Shown: positions 63,716-64,000 of the stretch, one piece after another
Layout: each line of letters starts with the position of its first letter
How positions within the stretch are numbered: the first letter of the stretch is position 1
Assembly (NCBI RefSeq): GCF_030247195.1
Contig: NC_080672.1
Coordinates: 98,404,113-98,468,112, forward strand
Length of the DNA: 64,000 bases
Direction: 5' to 3'
Source: Topomyia yanbarensis
Taxonomy: Eukaryota > Arthropoda > Insecta > Diptera > Culicidae
Position numbers and translations under genes: made by a program
The notes under the pieces: model-generated
Seen by the model: the letters and a program-made list of their open reading frames with translations, nothing else
Database searches by the model: none
What the model was told of the DNA's origin: nothing

Positions 63716-64000
63716 TGTTGAAGTATCACTTAAAGGATTTTTTTGCGATTATGGCCTCGGGTGATAAGAGTACGAATGTTTGAACTTTTTTGATGTTGAA
63801 GAATTATACTGGAAATTGATCAACCTTGGTCAACATTTTATTCTGCTGTATATACTTGAAGGAATCTTTGCTCAAATAAAAGCATACTTGGATTGCGAAA
63901 ATTTCTCGGCGTACAACCAATAAATTTCACATGACTAAAATAGTTTTATCACTTTTGTATAAAATCAATCCCAGATGTATTAACCCATTCATGTTCATCT
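63716..64000. other. Unassigned window end
   Basis: AT-rich, nothing recognised. It may be interior to the element starting at 63567. Confidence 0.3.

Overview
The window looks like repeat-dense, probably intergenic or intronic DNA of a mosquito, most likely an Aedes-type genome. That assignment is inference from the mix and style of transposons: Ty3/gypsy and BEL/Pao retrotransposons, R1-like and Jockey-like non-LTR elements, a tRNA-headed SINE and many small TIR elements. I found no convincing host protein gene, rRNA gene, genuine tRNA gene or CRISPR array. Nearly every long reading frame belongs to a transposable element, and most are broken.

Layout. 1-3533 is a decayed gypsy pol on the minus strand. 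3534-6177 is unassigned, host-like DNA. 6178-8098 is the 3' part of an R1-like non-LTR element on the minus strand, abutting a gypsy pol on the plus strand (8105-16220). That gypsy is split by a BEL/Pao element (8981-14339, LTRs of about 500 bp) and by a 5'-truncated non-LTR tail (14993-15188). 17390-24620 is a non-LTR ORF1 remnant opened by a 5.9-kb TIR element (18005-23939), which itself carries a copy of a dispersed repeat of about 1.4 kb. 24640-31000 holds a SINE-like tail, a MITE, a second R1-like remnant on the plus strand and fragments. 31000-34567 is mostly unassigned.

The most structured part is 34576-53704. CAGTGGCGGCG-type inverted ends with a perfect 8-bp duplication bracket about 19.1 kb, as expected of a hAT element swollen by later insertions. 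Inside it lies a near-pristine gypsy element (35955-47410, minus strand). Its two 1006-bp LTRs look identical by eye, it has a 4-bp duplication, a primer-binding site, and a canonical A AAA AAC slippery heptamer at the gag-pol overlap. Its pol is interrupted by a 2.67-kb TIR element inserted at TA. A second TIR element of that family (48199-49642) lies nearby inside another ORF1 remnant, and it carries its own TTAA-flanked MITE.

53713-64000 contains further dispersed-repeat copies, a three-level nest (dispersed repeat > SINE > MULE-like MITE at 56833-59520), a near-perfect palindrome, microsatellites, a minus-strand ORF1 tail and unassigned AT-rich DNA. The genes do not form a cellular pathway. 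The window is best read as a stratigraphy of insertions, with the TA-flanked TIR element in the young gypsy among the latest events.
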